The notes under the pieces were generated by a model that was given only the letters and a program-made list of their open reading frames with translations, ran no database searches and was not told the DNA's origin. The translations under genes were made by a program, and so were the position numbers. A DNA stretch of 64,000 nt from Cryptomeria japonica (Eukaryota; Streptophyta; Pinopsida; Cupressales; Cupressaceae), in contig NC_081406.1 in NCBI RefSeq assembly GCF_030272615.1, positions 460,130,072 through 460,194,071 on the forward strand. The letters are read 5' to 3'. How positions within the stretch are numbered: the stretch's first letter is position 1; each line of letters opens with the position of its first letter. Positions 21,091 to 32,634 of this stretch are shown in pieces.

Positions 21091-22670
21091 AAAGAAGGTC
21101 TTAATTGAGAAAGGTATCATCAATATATTCAAAGAAAATAAAAAAGATTTGAAAGGAAATGATAAGCCACGAGTTTGGAACAATAACAAGAAAATGATGG
21201 CATTTTAGATTCTAACATAGTGAGACCAAAAATCACTCTTTCAGGACCAAGTTCTTCTATAAACAACCAAGTAAATACTCAAGAAAGTTCAAAACCATGA
21301 AGGAAATACACCCCATTGGGAGAACCACTTTAGTCATCTTTTAGGAAGCTAGTAGAAAACAAGCTAATAACAATTCCAAACAATCCTCCATATCAACCAA
21401 AAGTCAAACCAAATTGGTAGAATGACGATGAGTATTGCGAATATCACAAGAGCAAGGGACATAAAACAAGAAATTGCCATCACTTGAAGAACATTATTAA
21501 AGATCTTATTGATAAAGGTGACATTGTGATTGATGGACATACATCCAATCAAGAACATAAGATGTTTAAGGAACCATTCCCTAAACATGACAAGGGAAAA
21601 TACAAAGCCACAAATAATCAGGCCAACTATAACAAAATGTCCTATGACTACGATCCAATCGTTAACCACATTTCAATGGACAAGTATGTTTCCACTATTA
21701 TCATAAAGGACAAAATGCTTGAGAGTTCTACCCAAAGAACCAAAGTTATCTAAAAGGCATTGGAACTTCTTTTGAATCTAAATTTGAATGTAATGTCACA
21801 ATTCGTTGTGATAAGGTCACCCTGTAAGGTGCTCCAGCTAAAACCACCACTTCCTCTTCGGCCAAACTTGAGTAAAACCTAGTAGAATAGTTAAGGAAGA
21901 CACCCACACTTATCTCAATCCTAGAACTATTGCATATCTCTACTTCACATAAAACCATACTTGACAAAGTCCTAAGATAAAATTTTGTACCCACTGATCT
22001 GAACGTGGACCAATTTCTAGTCATGGTGGCATACCTTTCCGTTCCGCATAACCTTACATTTAGATAAGCTGATGATGTTTCCGTAACCTAGCCTCATAAT
22101 GCACCTTTACATATTGAATCCTTTATCTATAAAAACTGCCTCAAACAAGTCTTATAGATGGAGGAGTAGGTATAAACATTTGTACATTGAGCACTATTAA
22201 ACAATTGGGATATTTTGAAAAAGCTATGAATTCTACACATGCAATAACCACAAAATCATATGATGACGAAGAGCGTTCATCCAATGGCATAGTCACCTTA
22301 CCTATCAGAGTAAGGTCATTCATGAAGGATGTGGTTTGTCAAGTCCTTCATCTAGATCTCACATACAATATACTCTTGGGATGCCCATGGATTCATGAAA
22401 TAAGAGTTATTCCCTCAATATATCATCTATGTATCAAGTTCCCATACAATAGATTTGAAGTGACCATCAAATGTGATCTGAATCCATTCATATATTGCAA
22501 TAACCTATGAGCAAGATTAGAAATAACAATCCCAGTCAATCGATAAGTTGTTCCATCTTCAACATAGGTTGATCCTGAATCGTTGAAAGCTTCTACATCC
22601 AAACAAACAGAGATCAAAGAAAAGTTCAATATTAAAGACCTGGGATGTGGTGAATATATCTTTCATGGGA
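21091..22670 (+). pseudogene. Tat-type gag-pro fragment
   Basis: This is a decayed piece of a Ty3/gypsy Gag-protease. Near 21420-21500 it reads a finger like the nested element's (EYHKSKGHKTRNCHHLKNII), followed by IKDLIDKGDIVIDGH. The open segment 22187-22510 holds the protease C-terminal half: YNILLGCPWIHEIRVIPSI and LCIKFPYNRFEVTI, the standard LGxPWxxxxxxIPSxxHxxxKFP block of Tat proteases. Many stops interrupt it. No LTR or RT can be tied to it. At about 22670 it abuts PMD-gene sequence. LINE-A appears to end or be inserted at its left edge. Confidence 0.65.
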
Positions 22671-23330
22671 TGGTGGAGATAGAGGTAGATGACAAAGGTG
22701 AGGTGCAGTAGTAGAGAGGAGGGTAGTTTAGAGGAGAGATGGAGAGAGGACAAACATGCACATGTAGTCAGAGGTAGAGGTGGGCTTCCGTTACAGGCAC
22801 AGACAATGCAGGTTTGCAGACAAGGATAGAGAAAGGGATAATGTGAGGAGAGAGGAGAGGATAGGAAAATGAGATTTAGGATCTAGAGAGGGATGTGGCT
22901 AGGTTCAGGAGTCAGCTGAGGGACACTGAGCAAGAGATGGATCAGGCTATTCAATGCTACATGAAGGATGAGGAGGCATTGAGGGCAGGTAGGCGAGTAG
23001 CAGAGGATATTGGGGCTGGATATTCCTATGTTCTACGAGCAGGGGAGGAGATAGCCTACTAGAGAGACTTGTATTATGGAGTTGTGCCTCTTGATCAGTG
23101 GACTAGGAGCTTCCAGATACCATCGTAGGCTACAACAACCACTGGAGGGAGAGATAGGAGTCATGCATCTAATGGTGGGGTCATGGGTCCTCCACCACCA
23201 ATAGATAGAGGGGGAAGGAGAGATGATTCTAGAGCAGGGACTTCCAGGGCTCAAACTCCATCAAGGTCGGTTGGCTCCGAGGGAGGGAGTTCATCATAGC
23301 CTTAGATGGCTCCCAAAGTATTAGTTTTTT
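22671..23330 (+). pseudogene. PMD gene tail, plus-strand copy (truncated)
   Basis: This is homologous, in opposite orientation, to the 3' end of the PMD gene at 24773-25275. The clearest block reads ARFRSQLRDTEQEMDQAIQC, YMKDEEALRAGRR and AEDIGAGYSYVLRAGEEIAY (about 22900-23055), against ARLRIQLWDTEQGRDLAIKC and YMEAKEALRAGRR on the minus strand. It then continues beyond the minus-strand copy with VMGPPPPIDRGGRRDDSRAG, a Gly/Ser-rich low-complexity tail, to about 23300. Several stops are present. The catalytic-like PMD core is absent, so this copy is truncated at its 5' end at the junction with the Tat fragment. Confidence 0.65.
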
Positions 23331-24772
23331 GTATCATTTTTGTATGATGATGCAGACACTTTCGAGTGATTGAAGCTACATGATTTTGACATCATTGTAT
23401 CATGAAACTTATGCTTTTTGAGATATTAATATGAGATAATTCATCCTTGTGGCAACTAGATGTATATGTACCTATGTGATGTTGCTTCTATGTGATGTAT
23501 GTTTCTATGTGTTAATGCAATTTATGATTCTATGATGTATGGATGCTTATGAGATACATGTATCTATGATGTTTACGATAGGAATGCAGTAATATATACA
23601 TGATGAAATTCAATATTTTTACATTCGTTTATGTTTTATATGTTATGAAAATGTGAATGTATGAAATACAGATGAATGTGATAATGCAAATAACTATTTA
23701 AATGATGAGAATGTAAATGTGCTAACATGTGTTGTGTTATTATTCTAGCATTTTATGTTGTATATGAGAATGCAGATACTAACTAATGATATATGCAAAA
23801 TGCAATGTGATTGTGATATATATATGTATGTATGTATGAAAAGCTAATATGTGATAATGCACGTGCAATCTACATGAAATGAAGATATTTTTGGCGTGTC
23901 ATTATACTTAGTCATGTGATAGTAGGCTACACGGAGTCAAGAAGGATGATGGAGGTCAATCATGAAAGGGGGATGGAAGATAGAAGATATGGAAGTGAAA
24001 GAGATTCTTTTGATTTATCATCATTGAGCTTTATTATGGCAAATAGGTTATGACAATCGAGGCATAGGTTCGACCCAGAAAATCATTGCACCCATTTGCA
24101 TGGAGATCAGACAGTCACAAACAAGGAATGTCCTAGTTTATACTATACTTAGAGCATCCTAATATCCTAGGACAAGTCACAACATTACTAAGAGACAATC
24201 CACAAACAACAAAACAATAGGTGAACATATCCTATCCTCGCCTTTCTAGTCAAAGACATCCTAGAGATAGAATCTCTAGTTAGAGACATCCCTAAAAATC
24301 CAAAAGACATGTCACCAAAAGATAAAATAAAAAGAAAGCCAAGACTCGACACCAACATCCATTGTAGTCCTCAAGTTTAGTGTCTCTTGTCACTTGCATA
24401 AGTCTATTTAATTTTGGTCATAATGTTTACTTTCAAAAAAAGGATAGATAGAACTGAACCATAATGTTGTTTGAGTCTACTAAAAGATTTGATTTGTTGA
24501 AGCCCATTGTTGTTGTTTACATCTCATCTAAAACTGACTTAATCCATAAAATTGATACTTTATTATGAAGAAGATGAAACTTTATTGCTGATCTTTGATG
24601 TAAGTGTTTCTTTATTCTAGATTGTGAGTAGATAGACTGAAAAAAACTGGGAGAAATTGTACTCCCTGAAACGTGTGATACTCTTAGTTCCACACCCATC
24701 ACTAGACTTAGGATTTAGGAGCTAATTTATAATGGATGGAAAGGGGTGAAAAGGAAGGATTATACAAATAAA
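23331..24772. other. Noncoding spacer between inverted PMD tails
   Basis: I see no gene here. 23400-23900 is TATG/ATGT-rich, degenerate simple sequence (ATGTATGTATG near 23823-23835). 23950-24480 is unclassified. It may be 3' flanking or LTR sequence of the PMD-carrying elements, but I found no matching repeat inside the window. Confidence 0.4.
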
Positions 24773-26037
24773 TAAATATTTTTTAAATCATAGGCTATGT
24801 CCTCCCATGCTTGTAGAACATAGGCATATCTGGCCCCAGTATCCTCTGTTTCTCGCCTACCTGCCCTTAATGCCTCCTTAGCCTCCATGTAGCACTTGAT
24901 AGCCAGATCCCTCCCTTGCTCAGTGTCCCACAGTTGTATCCTAAGCCTAGCCACATCCCTCTCTAGATCCTGAATCTCATTTTCCTGTCCCTGGCAGATC
25001 TCTCTCAGGGATAGTAGCTCATCCTCCTCCTCTCCTCCCTCCTCACCTTGTCCCTGTGGTTGTCCCTATCCTTGTCCCTATCCTGGAACCTACGTTGTTG
25101 GGACCTGGAAAGGCAGTACACCTCTACCTATGACTACATGTACCTATCTCTCCTCTCCTCCACCTATCGTCTGAACTACCCTCCTCTCTCCTACTACATC
25201 TTGCCTCCATCATCTGCCTCTACTTTTACCATCATCGCTATCATCTCCACCATCCCCACCATCACCCTATATTAGCTCTCCTAGATCTATCAGCCATTGA
25301 AATGGATGATCTACCTAATATGTGTTGTACTCGACATCCATCCCTGCATCCTCCACATTTGCCAAAATAACCCAAGGCATGGAACCATCTTGCATTTGTG
25401 GCACTACCTGATCATAAGACAATAACGGACCTAAATGTGGCTGATCTCTCACTATCCGTGCATACATCCCTGAGCGATGTGGCATCCAATGTCTCCTATT
25501 GAACTGCCTACATACTTTATCTATCAATTGTCACTCAATGATATATGGTGTCCTCCCGATTAGATACCTAATCCTAAACACATATGGCAGATTGACTACG
25601 TCATCCTCCCAATCCTCATAATCTTGGTAAGGCCTCCATACTATGTTGTCTATCTCATCGATCACTTAGCGCCAATACTCTAGCCTCCCAATCCGTGGCT
25701 AGGAAGTAATCATATCATACAAATGTACATAACTATGCCCATGTCCCCTGCCTCTAAAGTGTATCATTCGTGTAACCAGAAGATGCTCATATGCCCATAC
25801 CTACAATAATGTCACTCCACACCCCAATCCCATTGATCCGTGATACACAAACTGATGCAGCTTATCACACAAGTGTGATAGTAGACATGACCCCCATGCA
25901 AACCTGGTGTGCTTAGTCACCAATGTCTCCAAAGTCCTTCCCCATCCCACAACCAACCCTCGTGTCACCCTATCCATATAGAAAAACCCACTGATAACTC
26001 TTGCGAGCACCACCGATAGAGCCAATCCTGTAGCTAT
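24773..26037 (-). pseudogene. PMD (plant mobile domain) gene, C-terminal part
   Basis: This is the second part of a minus-strand PMD gene whose first part is at 33820-34205. Reading from 26037 down: LALSVVLARVISGFFYMDRV, FAWGSCLLSHLCDKLHQF, a stop, VWAYEHLLVTRM, RLEYWR, DEIDNIVWRPYQDYEDWE, NLPYVFRIRYLIGRTPYIIE, a stop, LIDKVCRQFNRRHWMPHRSG. These are the aWGSAvLahLY, LWAWEHL, W-PY and V-RQFG-RQ blocks of the PMD family (found in MAIN/MAIL proteins and in many plant transposons). An acidic/Gly-rich linker (25270-25050) and the tail ARLRIQLWDTEQGRDLAIKC follow, to about 24773. At least three stops. Similarity to host MAIN proteins versus transposon PMDs cannot be decided by eye; the TE type is more likely. 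Confidence 0.78.
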
Positions 26038-27113
26038 TGTTGGAATTTTTGATGTTTATGTTGTGATTGTCATTGATGGACACACACTTGTATTGAAATC
26101 CCCTTTGTATGTATGAGCTAGAGCTCAACCGGTATTTGTTCGAACCGGTCTGTTGTATTCTAGTCTTTAGACTAATGATTTTGCAGAATGTGTTTCCCAG
26201 TCTGAAGTGGCATGACAACCCCAAGCGGTTCATAGATCTCAACTGGCACAAGGGAGAAAAGCGACACAACACATTCTTACCAGTCTTCATTTTTGTCAAA
26301 CCGACAACCGGTATTTTGTATGAACCGGTAATACTCTGTGATGAGTTACCAGCCGACATTTTGTGATGAGTTACCAACCCACCGATTCATTGACGGTGTC
26401 GACACACTGACAGTGCTTTTTGTGTCGTGTTACTGAGTATGTCTAGATTCATTGAACCTAGGAAATTGTAATGTAATCCTATTGGACCGACATGAAATTA
26501 GATTCCTTTGAGGGAATCATGTCTAGGGTTTTGAGTTGTTGAAACTATTGCTAAAAGGGTTTATGTTGTGGCTAGGGTTTAAGGTGATTGTTGAGTTGTT
26601 GTAAGAGCAATCTTATCTGAGAAGATCAAACACTTGTTGATTACTCACATCTTTGATAAGTCTGTAGCCCTTAACCGGGTAGGCCTCAAAGCCTTTGTAA
26701 AATCCTCTAACAAGGTGGTTCACTTCTATGAATCTAAAATCCTCTAACAAGGTAGTCTTTAATCGGACTTATCTCCTAACGAAGATTGAGATTCCTAATA
26801 GGATCTGTTCTGGTGAAGAACATTGTAAGACCTTAACCGGTCTGACCTTAACCGGTCTGGTTTCTATTCTGTAGATAGTGACTTGTGAGTTCCATCTCAC
26901 CATGGTTTTTCCCAACTGGGTTTCCATGTCAAATATCTTGTGTTATTGTTGTAATTCTTTTGTGGGTGAATGCTTTATTCGCATTTTGGTTTTCATGTGT
27001 GATAACCGGTCTATCTATTAGACTGTTTTACCGGTTTATCTTTAGACTATGTAAGTGTTTAAGGACAGAGATTTTTGGCATACTAATTCACCCCCCCCTC
27101 TTTGTATTCATCA
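26038..27113 (+). repeat. 5' LTR of copia-type element
   Basis: This is 1,076 bp, matching 32635-33819. It lacks a 104-bp stretch present in the 3' LTR (33227-33330), apparently by deletion between two AGATC copies. ACCGGT occurs eight times, at 26128, 26144, 26307, 26324, 26836, 26851, 27005 and 27030. Confidence 0.9.
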
Positions 27114-27115
27114 AT

Positions 27116-27127
27116 TGGTATTAGAGC
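27116..27127 (+). other. Primer-binding site, initiator Met tRNA type
   Basis: TGGTATTAGAGC lies two bases after the LTR. It is one transition from the standard TGGTATCAGAGC used by most plant Ty1/copia elements. Confidence 0.85.
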
Positions 27128-27163
27128 CAACCTTTCTATAAGTTGAACCACTTGGAAAGAGAT

Positions 27164-28441
27164 ATGGGGGAATACACTTTGAGGGAACTTACTCAATGGC
27201 TCACTAATTCTGAGCAAGCCTATGATGATCTTATGGTCAAATACAAGGCATCTCAAGCAAAAAGGAGAGAACATGCAGAAAAGCTGATGGAGCTATTTGA
27301 AAGTAGTTCTAAAGATGAAGCTAATATGGAAGCCATGATTGCAAAAGTGAATAAGCTGAATGATTCAAACTCCAATTTGAGAAAGGAGTTAGAAGGACTA
27401 ACTATCCAGTTTAGTCAAGAGCTTGAAAACCATAGGAAAGCTGAAGATCAAGTAAAGGACAAAGATCATGAGATCTCCAAGTTGAAACAAGAGATTAGTG
27501 CACTAACTACTCGCCTTCATGAGAGCAGCATGGAAAAGGAAGACATGCAAGGTGAACTAAACATAGCTGTCTCTGAAAATGCAAGTCTAATGGAGACAAA
27601 TACTGCTATTTCCAAAGAACTCTCTGAGTCAAAGGAAATACTTGCTAAGTTTGGCAAAAGTACTGTCGAGCTAGAGCAAAAGCTTGAGTCATCTAGACCA
27701 GCAAAGAATACCAATGGTCTTGGTTTCTCTGGACATGAGGAAGGAGAATCCTCAGGAACAAATGTTGAAGAATCAAAGAAGCAACCGACACTCAAAGGAA
27801 AAGGTAAGCAAAAATTCAAACCTGTTTGCTTTAACTGTCTTAAAGAAGGACACACTGCCAATGTATGTAGGAGCAAAGCCTACAATAATTTTCCATATTT
27901 TATCAACAATGTACCTAGATCCAATAAGTTCAATGGTCATTGTTATGCATGCAACAAGTTTGGGCATAGAGCATTTGAATGCAAGTCTATCATGAACAAT
28001 ACCAGAAGATATCCTTAGAGGACCCAAGGAGCTGGTCCAGAATCTTTTGTAAACTGGAACCCTAACCAGTTCGATGCCTACAATTATCAGTCAAGCAACA
28101 ATGGTTATCAATCGGCAACTAGATGGAGAGAAAATTGTTGGATTTGTCATGGACATGGACACACTACAGCTACATGCAGAAGGAAGAATGGAAATATGAA
28201 CAATGGACCTTGGAGAGCACTTGGATTGGTTTGCTATCACTGCAACAAACTAGGTCACATTGCAAGATTCTACAGAAGCAGAAAGAGTATATCTTATGAT
28301 ATACCGGTCACTCAGAAAGGAGAAGTTGATGTTGAAAAAGTTCAAGCAGACATGAACAAAACCTAGAGGAAGAAACCAACAATGTTGGAAGAGGAACCAG
28401 TTTCTGCACATAGTGTGGAAATATCAGAACCAGTAAACTAA
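27164..28441 (+). pseudogene. gag: gag of copia-type element, four CCHC knuckles
   Basis: Translation from ATG 27164 gives MGEYTLRELTQWL, then a long coiled coil (about residues 15-180: EDQVKDKDHEISKLKQEISA), then basic sequence and zinc knuckles. CFNCLKEGHTANVC and CYACNKFGHRAFEC are complete CX2CX4HX4C motifs. After a TAG at 28016-28018 (CAG expected) the frame continues with CWICHGHGHTTATC and CYHCNKLGHIARFY, a third complete and a fourth motif whose last Cys is Tyr. A second TAG near 28366 and TAA at 28439-28441 follow. I do not see a standard UBN2-type capsid core, so the N-terminus seems replaced or shortened to a coiled coil. It would bind element RNA. Confidence 0.8.
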
Positions 28442-28885
28442 TCTCCAAAGAAGCTTAGGGGGAGCAAACGATGAAATGATTGTGAGCCCCCGATTACACC
28501 GGTAAAAGACCTTAACCGGTACATGATACCTGTCACTTGGTAGAAGACTGGAAATGGTAAAGGAGGCAAATTAAGGTTTTCGCCCTAATAGAGGAGCATT
28601 AATGGCGGTAGGTGACAGACATGTATAGAAGAATATTTCAAATCATTTCTCACTATCTGTTTTCGAGCGAAGAAAAGTTTTGAAGTGCAGAGCGAAGAAA
28701 AGGTGATTTGAGCTAAGATTTCAAGAAATTGATAAATCTTGAAGGAGATTCAAATCCAGTTCGCAAACGGTCATGGAGAACACAAAGCAGTGATTCGGCA
28801 ATGATGAAGAGTGGAGTGAAACAGAATTAGGAAGCCCTAAATTCACGTTGTAAAGGTATTTTCGTGTTCTTGAAAATACTCAACA
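28442..28885 (+). other. Spacer between gag and the long second ORF
   Basis: This holds no protease or integrase remnants that I can see. It contains CTTAGGGGGAGCAAACG (28455-28471), similar to the polypurine-like tracts near the 3' LTR, and two ACCGGT sites (28498, 28515). Confidence 0.5.
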
Positions 28886-31800
28886 ATGGCTTCCGCATCT
28901 CATACCAGTTCTAGTACATCCATTGAGTCGGAAAGTTTTATTCAGAGGAAGTCCAAATATAATGCCTTATCACAAGTTCTGGCTGGAGTCATAGTTGAAG
29001 AAGGAATTTTTTATTATATTGATTGCAAAATAGAAGACCTAAGGTCTTTAGCTATTCACACCCAGTTAGGTTTATTTTGCGGAAAGGACAAAAAGATCAA
29101 ACTGGAGTTTAGTATCCTAGAGAAGACGAAACTCCATAATGCAGTATACTTTCTAGCAGATTTTATGGAGGATCACATCAGGATCATTTTGAGCAAAGTC
29201 CACAGTGACAAGATGTACCTGGAGAGGACTAATGATATCATGCCTCAGGCAATTCATGCAGTCACCAGTTTTTCCAACATAGGGGAAGTGCCAGCCCTAA
29301 GAACGGTAAGCAAAACCGAAATGGCCAAGCTCACCGATTCAACAAGTGACTCACAGGGTATGATAGTTAATCCTATCAAGGATGATCTGGTGAAATACGC
29401 CTGCATGGTGATAGGCTACAAAACGTTTTCAGCCAGCAGGATTAATTCTGTATCTGCTGTAGCGGTAAATGCCACTTATCGGATGATTAAAGAGGATGCA
29501 TCTTTTGACTTATGCACTGGTATGCAGAGGCAATTCTTGTTGAATCTAAAGGTGATCAAATAGGACAATGCACTGAGGTTTAAGTTTGGACAACTACTGA
29601 TAGGGTTGTTCTTCTATTTCCAAGGCTACTTTCCAAGAGTAGGAGATGTCTAGTGGTCTCCTGACCAACCGGTAACCAAGCAGATCAAGGAAAGAATACA
29701 AGCCATTGGAACCGGTTACCCTGAAGTACTGAACAAATATTTTGATGAGTTCAGAAGAAAGATGAGTCAAATGGTAAGGATATTAGGTGATATAGTTAAG
29801 AAATATGAAGATGACATTTGTTTTACCATTCAGGTGGACAAATGTTTAATGGAGGCTATTGAGCCTAGAATGGAGGAAGTAGAGCCAATGGGCTATGATG
29901 TTATGTATGATATGCTCGAAGGGTATACCTCAACCCTTATTGCCTCGCCTCTTGATCCAAAGGCTAAAAGGACCAGAACCTACTTGGAGAGGATTGCACC
30001 GGTTGAAGAACCATCGGTTAAGAAAGGAAAAGAACTGCAAAGAAAGCCAAAGCAGTGCCTACAGCATCGGCACCAGCTACCACTGCAACTCCAAGAGTGA
30101 CCAAGCCATCACCGGCAAAGAAGAAACCAGAGGAGACAACGACAAAAGTCTTTGAAAGAAAAAGGAAGATGAAGACAAATGATCTGGACTCTGAAGAGAC
30201 CGAGTTTGATGAAAAGGCAAAGAAGGCCAGACAAAACAAAGAAAATGAAGAAGAATGAACTCACAGCATCCACATCGGTAAATATTGACATCTCCTCATA
30301 CATACCTTTGACACATTTTCAAATGACAGTTAAGAATATTAGGAGAAAATTGCTTCATGATTTAGTAGATTATTATGATGATTTTAGTGATGAGGAAAAG
30401 GAAGAAGTATTGTAGGAAATCATCATTTATTTGTGTAAAAATGATCAGTCGCCATCAGAGATTAAATCTCAGACACCAGATTCTTGATTTAAAGCATTAG
30501 ATAATAAATGGCGCATTGCCATTGAAAAGGAACATGAGACTAGGGAGAGATTATTTGCACAATACTTTCCCGATCTCTCAAATTTAGAATTGTTTGATGT
30601 GTTGGACCAAAATAAAGGTCTCTTCTTCACAAGGACAAGAAGACTCTGGTTGTTGGAGGGGAGAATTGATGATGTTGAAAAAGATACTCATCAGCATATT
30701 GATTATGCTATCAACTCTCACAAAGCAAAAATGGCCAACCTCCAAGCGGAAAAAGAACCGGCTGTTTCCAAACCGGATGAAGTCTTTGATGAAGAAAGAA
30801 ACCTGGTTGAAGAACCAATCGACACTATTGATGTTGATGCCCTGGATGTAGATGATGTCACTCAAGACATACCTTTTGAGGGAACAGAACAGGGGCAACA
30901 AGCCGAATAGGGTGGTGAGCAAGCTAAGAACAAATAGGAAGTGGCTCAAGAACAGGAAGAGAAGAAGAAGAGGGATGAAGATGAGAAAAAGAGAAAAGAG
31001 GAAGAGAAGAGAAAAGAGGAAGAGGAGAAACGAAAAGATGAAGAAGAGAAGAAGCAAGAAGAGGAAAGGAAGAAGAAAGAAGAAGAGGGTAAGGAAGAGA
31101 AGAGGAAGAAAGAAGAGGAAGAAAAGAAGAAGAAGGAAGAGGAAGAAAAGAAGAAGAAGGAAGAGGAAGAGAAGAAGGAAGAGGAAGAAAAGAAGAAGAA
31201 GGAAGAGGAAGAAAAGAAGAAGAAGGAAGAGGAAGAGAAGAAAAAGATGGAAGAAGAAGAAAAGAAGAAGAAGGAAGAAAAAGAGAAAAAAGAGGAAAAG
31301 AGGAAAGAAGAAGACAAGGAACAAAAGAAAGAAGTAGAGAAAAGGAAGAAGGCAGAAGCAGACAAGGCAGCAAAAGCAATGGAGAGCACTCAGATGGAGA
31401 CTCTGAAGGAAACTAGGAGTCAAGCCAAACCGACTGATATCTCCAGTCCTATCGATCTCCAATCTGCAAGTGAGTCAGAGCTTATGCAAAGCATCAAGGT
31501 TGCTCAAGAGCTCCTTGAGATCATTTGCAGGAAAAAGGAACAGGACATAATTCAAGCGGCTATAGACACCCTTACCATTTTAATCCCCGGTACCAATCTT
31601 CCTGACACTGAATCATCACTAGCACAACTCAAACTACTATGTACTGTAGTGGATGATTAGGTGTAGAGCCTGGAAGAAGCAGCTGAGGTGTCAAGAAAGA
31701 GCATCAAAATGCTCTTAACATTGCTCTAGTGAAAAAGATGAATGAGCTTAGGACTGAACTACTGAAAGACCAAAAGGACATAAGGAATGCCTTGGATGAG

Positions 31801-32001
31801 GGAAACTTGCTACTAAGCAAAATCTGTCAACCTCATCTGTTCTGCGATGATGTGCTAGCTAAGAAGCAACAACTTCAAATGGACTTACAGTCCTACTTGG
31901 GCACATTTAAGACATCTTATGATTCCTTTGCAACATATGGGCAAACCGTTCACCGGTTCCAGATCCAGTCAGCCAAAATAGAGCAAGAGATCAGTGCATG
32001 A
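28886..32001 (+). pseudogene. Long Lys/Glu-rich ORF of copia-type element (unknown function)
   Basis: This is about 1,000 codons, starting at ATG 28886 (MASASHTSSSTSIESESFIQ), with stops at 29561 and near 29650 and two compensating frame changes (about 30040 and 30250). The N-terminal globular part includes YFLADFMEDHIRIILSKVHS, YACMVIGYKTFSASRINS and FKFGQLLIGLFFYFQGYFPR. Then come a Pro/Thr/Lys linker, an acidic part (VDALDVDDVTQDIPFEG) and an almost pure Lys/Glu/Arg tract (about 30950-31345). The C-terminal helical part has SESELMQSIKVAQELLEIIC; a TAG at 31658 follows, then a further coiled-coil segment (31729-32001) in another frame. It replaces pol. The order (globular, basic/acidic, coiled coil) resembles the ORF3 family, and FGQLLIGLFFYF recalls its HxGL block, but homology is weak. 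Confidence 0.65.
30950..31345 (+). repeat. Nearly pure purine (GAA/GAG/AAG) tract
   Basis: This is about 400 bp with almost only A and G on the plus strand. It encodes the Lys/Glu tract with a loose repeat of EEEEKKKKE type. Shifted-frame and minus-strand ORFs here are by-products of the composition. Confidence 0.85.
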
Positions 32002-32634
32002 TCTAAAGATTTGTAGGAGCTACAACTGGTTTTACTTCCACGTCTGCGAATTCTTTAGAAGTGTTATCTGAACTTGGATGCCTTGACAAACATGTAGGAG
32101 CTGAGAATAGTTGATGCCATGGAGGAACAAGTATATCGAATGTAAATAGAAAAAGAAGTGGCCACCTCTTTACTTGAGTCCTGGTCTCTATCCATGAAAC
32201 AATTTTTGCAGGACTATAAATCGGTTTTTGACAAATATTATTCATTGTTGTCATAAATTTTTTATTTATATCAAACGGAAACAGGGTTGTTCAGTGGTAC
32301 TTTGTCATTGTTGGCAAAGGGGGAGAAGTATCTGTTTTTGGTTTTAAAATTTTGATCTTCTAATACAGGGGGAGAAGTACTCTATCTATTTTGAAGACAA
32401 ATAGGGAGAAGCATCTGTTTTCAAAATTTTGATATATGTTTTGATATATGCTATATGCTCTGATGTCTCAATGATTATGCTCTATATGCAAAATTGCTAT
32501 ACATTGTGTTGATTAAGGGATAGCGTATATGCTTAGGGGGAGCAATTTTGTTTATGGCAAGTTTTTGTTGAAAAACATTTAGATGTCAAAATTTTATTTT
32601 CCTAAGTGTTGCAATCAATGCCAAAGGGGGAGAT
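32002..32634 (+). other. 3' region of copia-type element with five polypurine-like tracts
   Basis: No gene. AAAGGGGGAGAAG (32316-32328), CAGGGGGAGAAG (32366-32377), AGGGAGAAG (about 32403-32411), TTAGGGGGAGC (about 32533-32543) and the terminal AAAGGGGGAGAT (32623-32634) recur. The first three are followed by similar TATCTGTTTT-like sequence. The last is the functional-position polypurine tract. Confidence 0.7.

Noticed and set aside
30584-31462. Long minus-strand Leu/Phe/Ser-rich ORFs and a Lys/Arg ORF in another plus frame
   Set aside because: They are shadows of the purine-pure tract of the plus-strand Lys/Glu ORF; open only because purine-only DNA lacks stops on the other strand.
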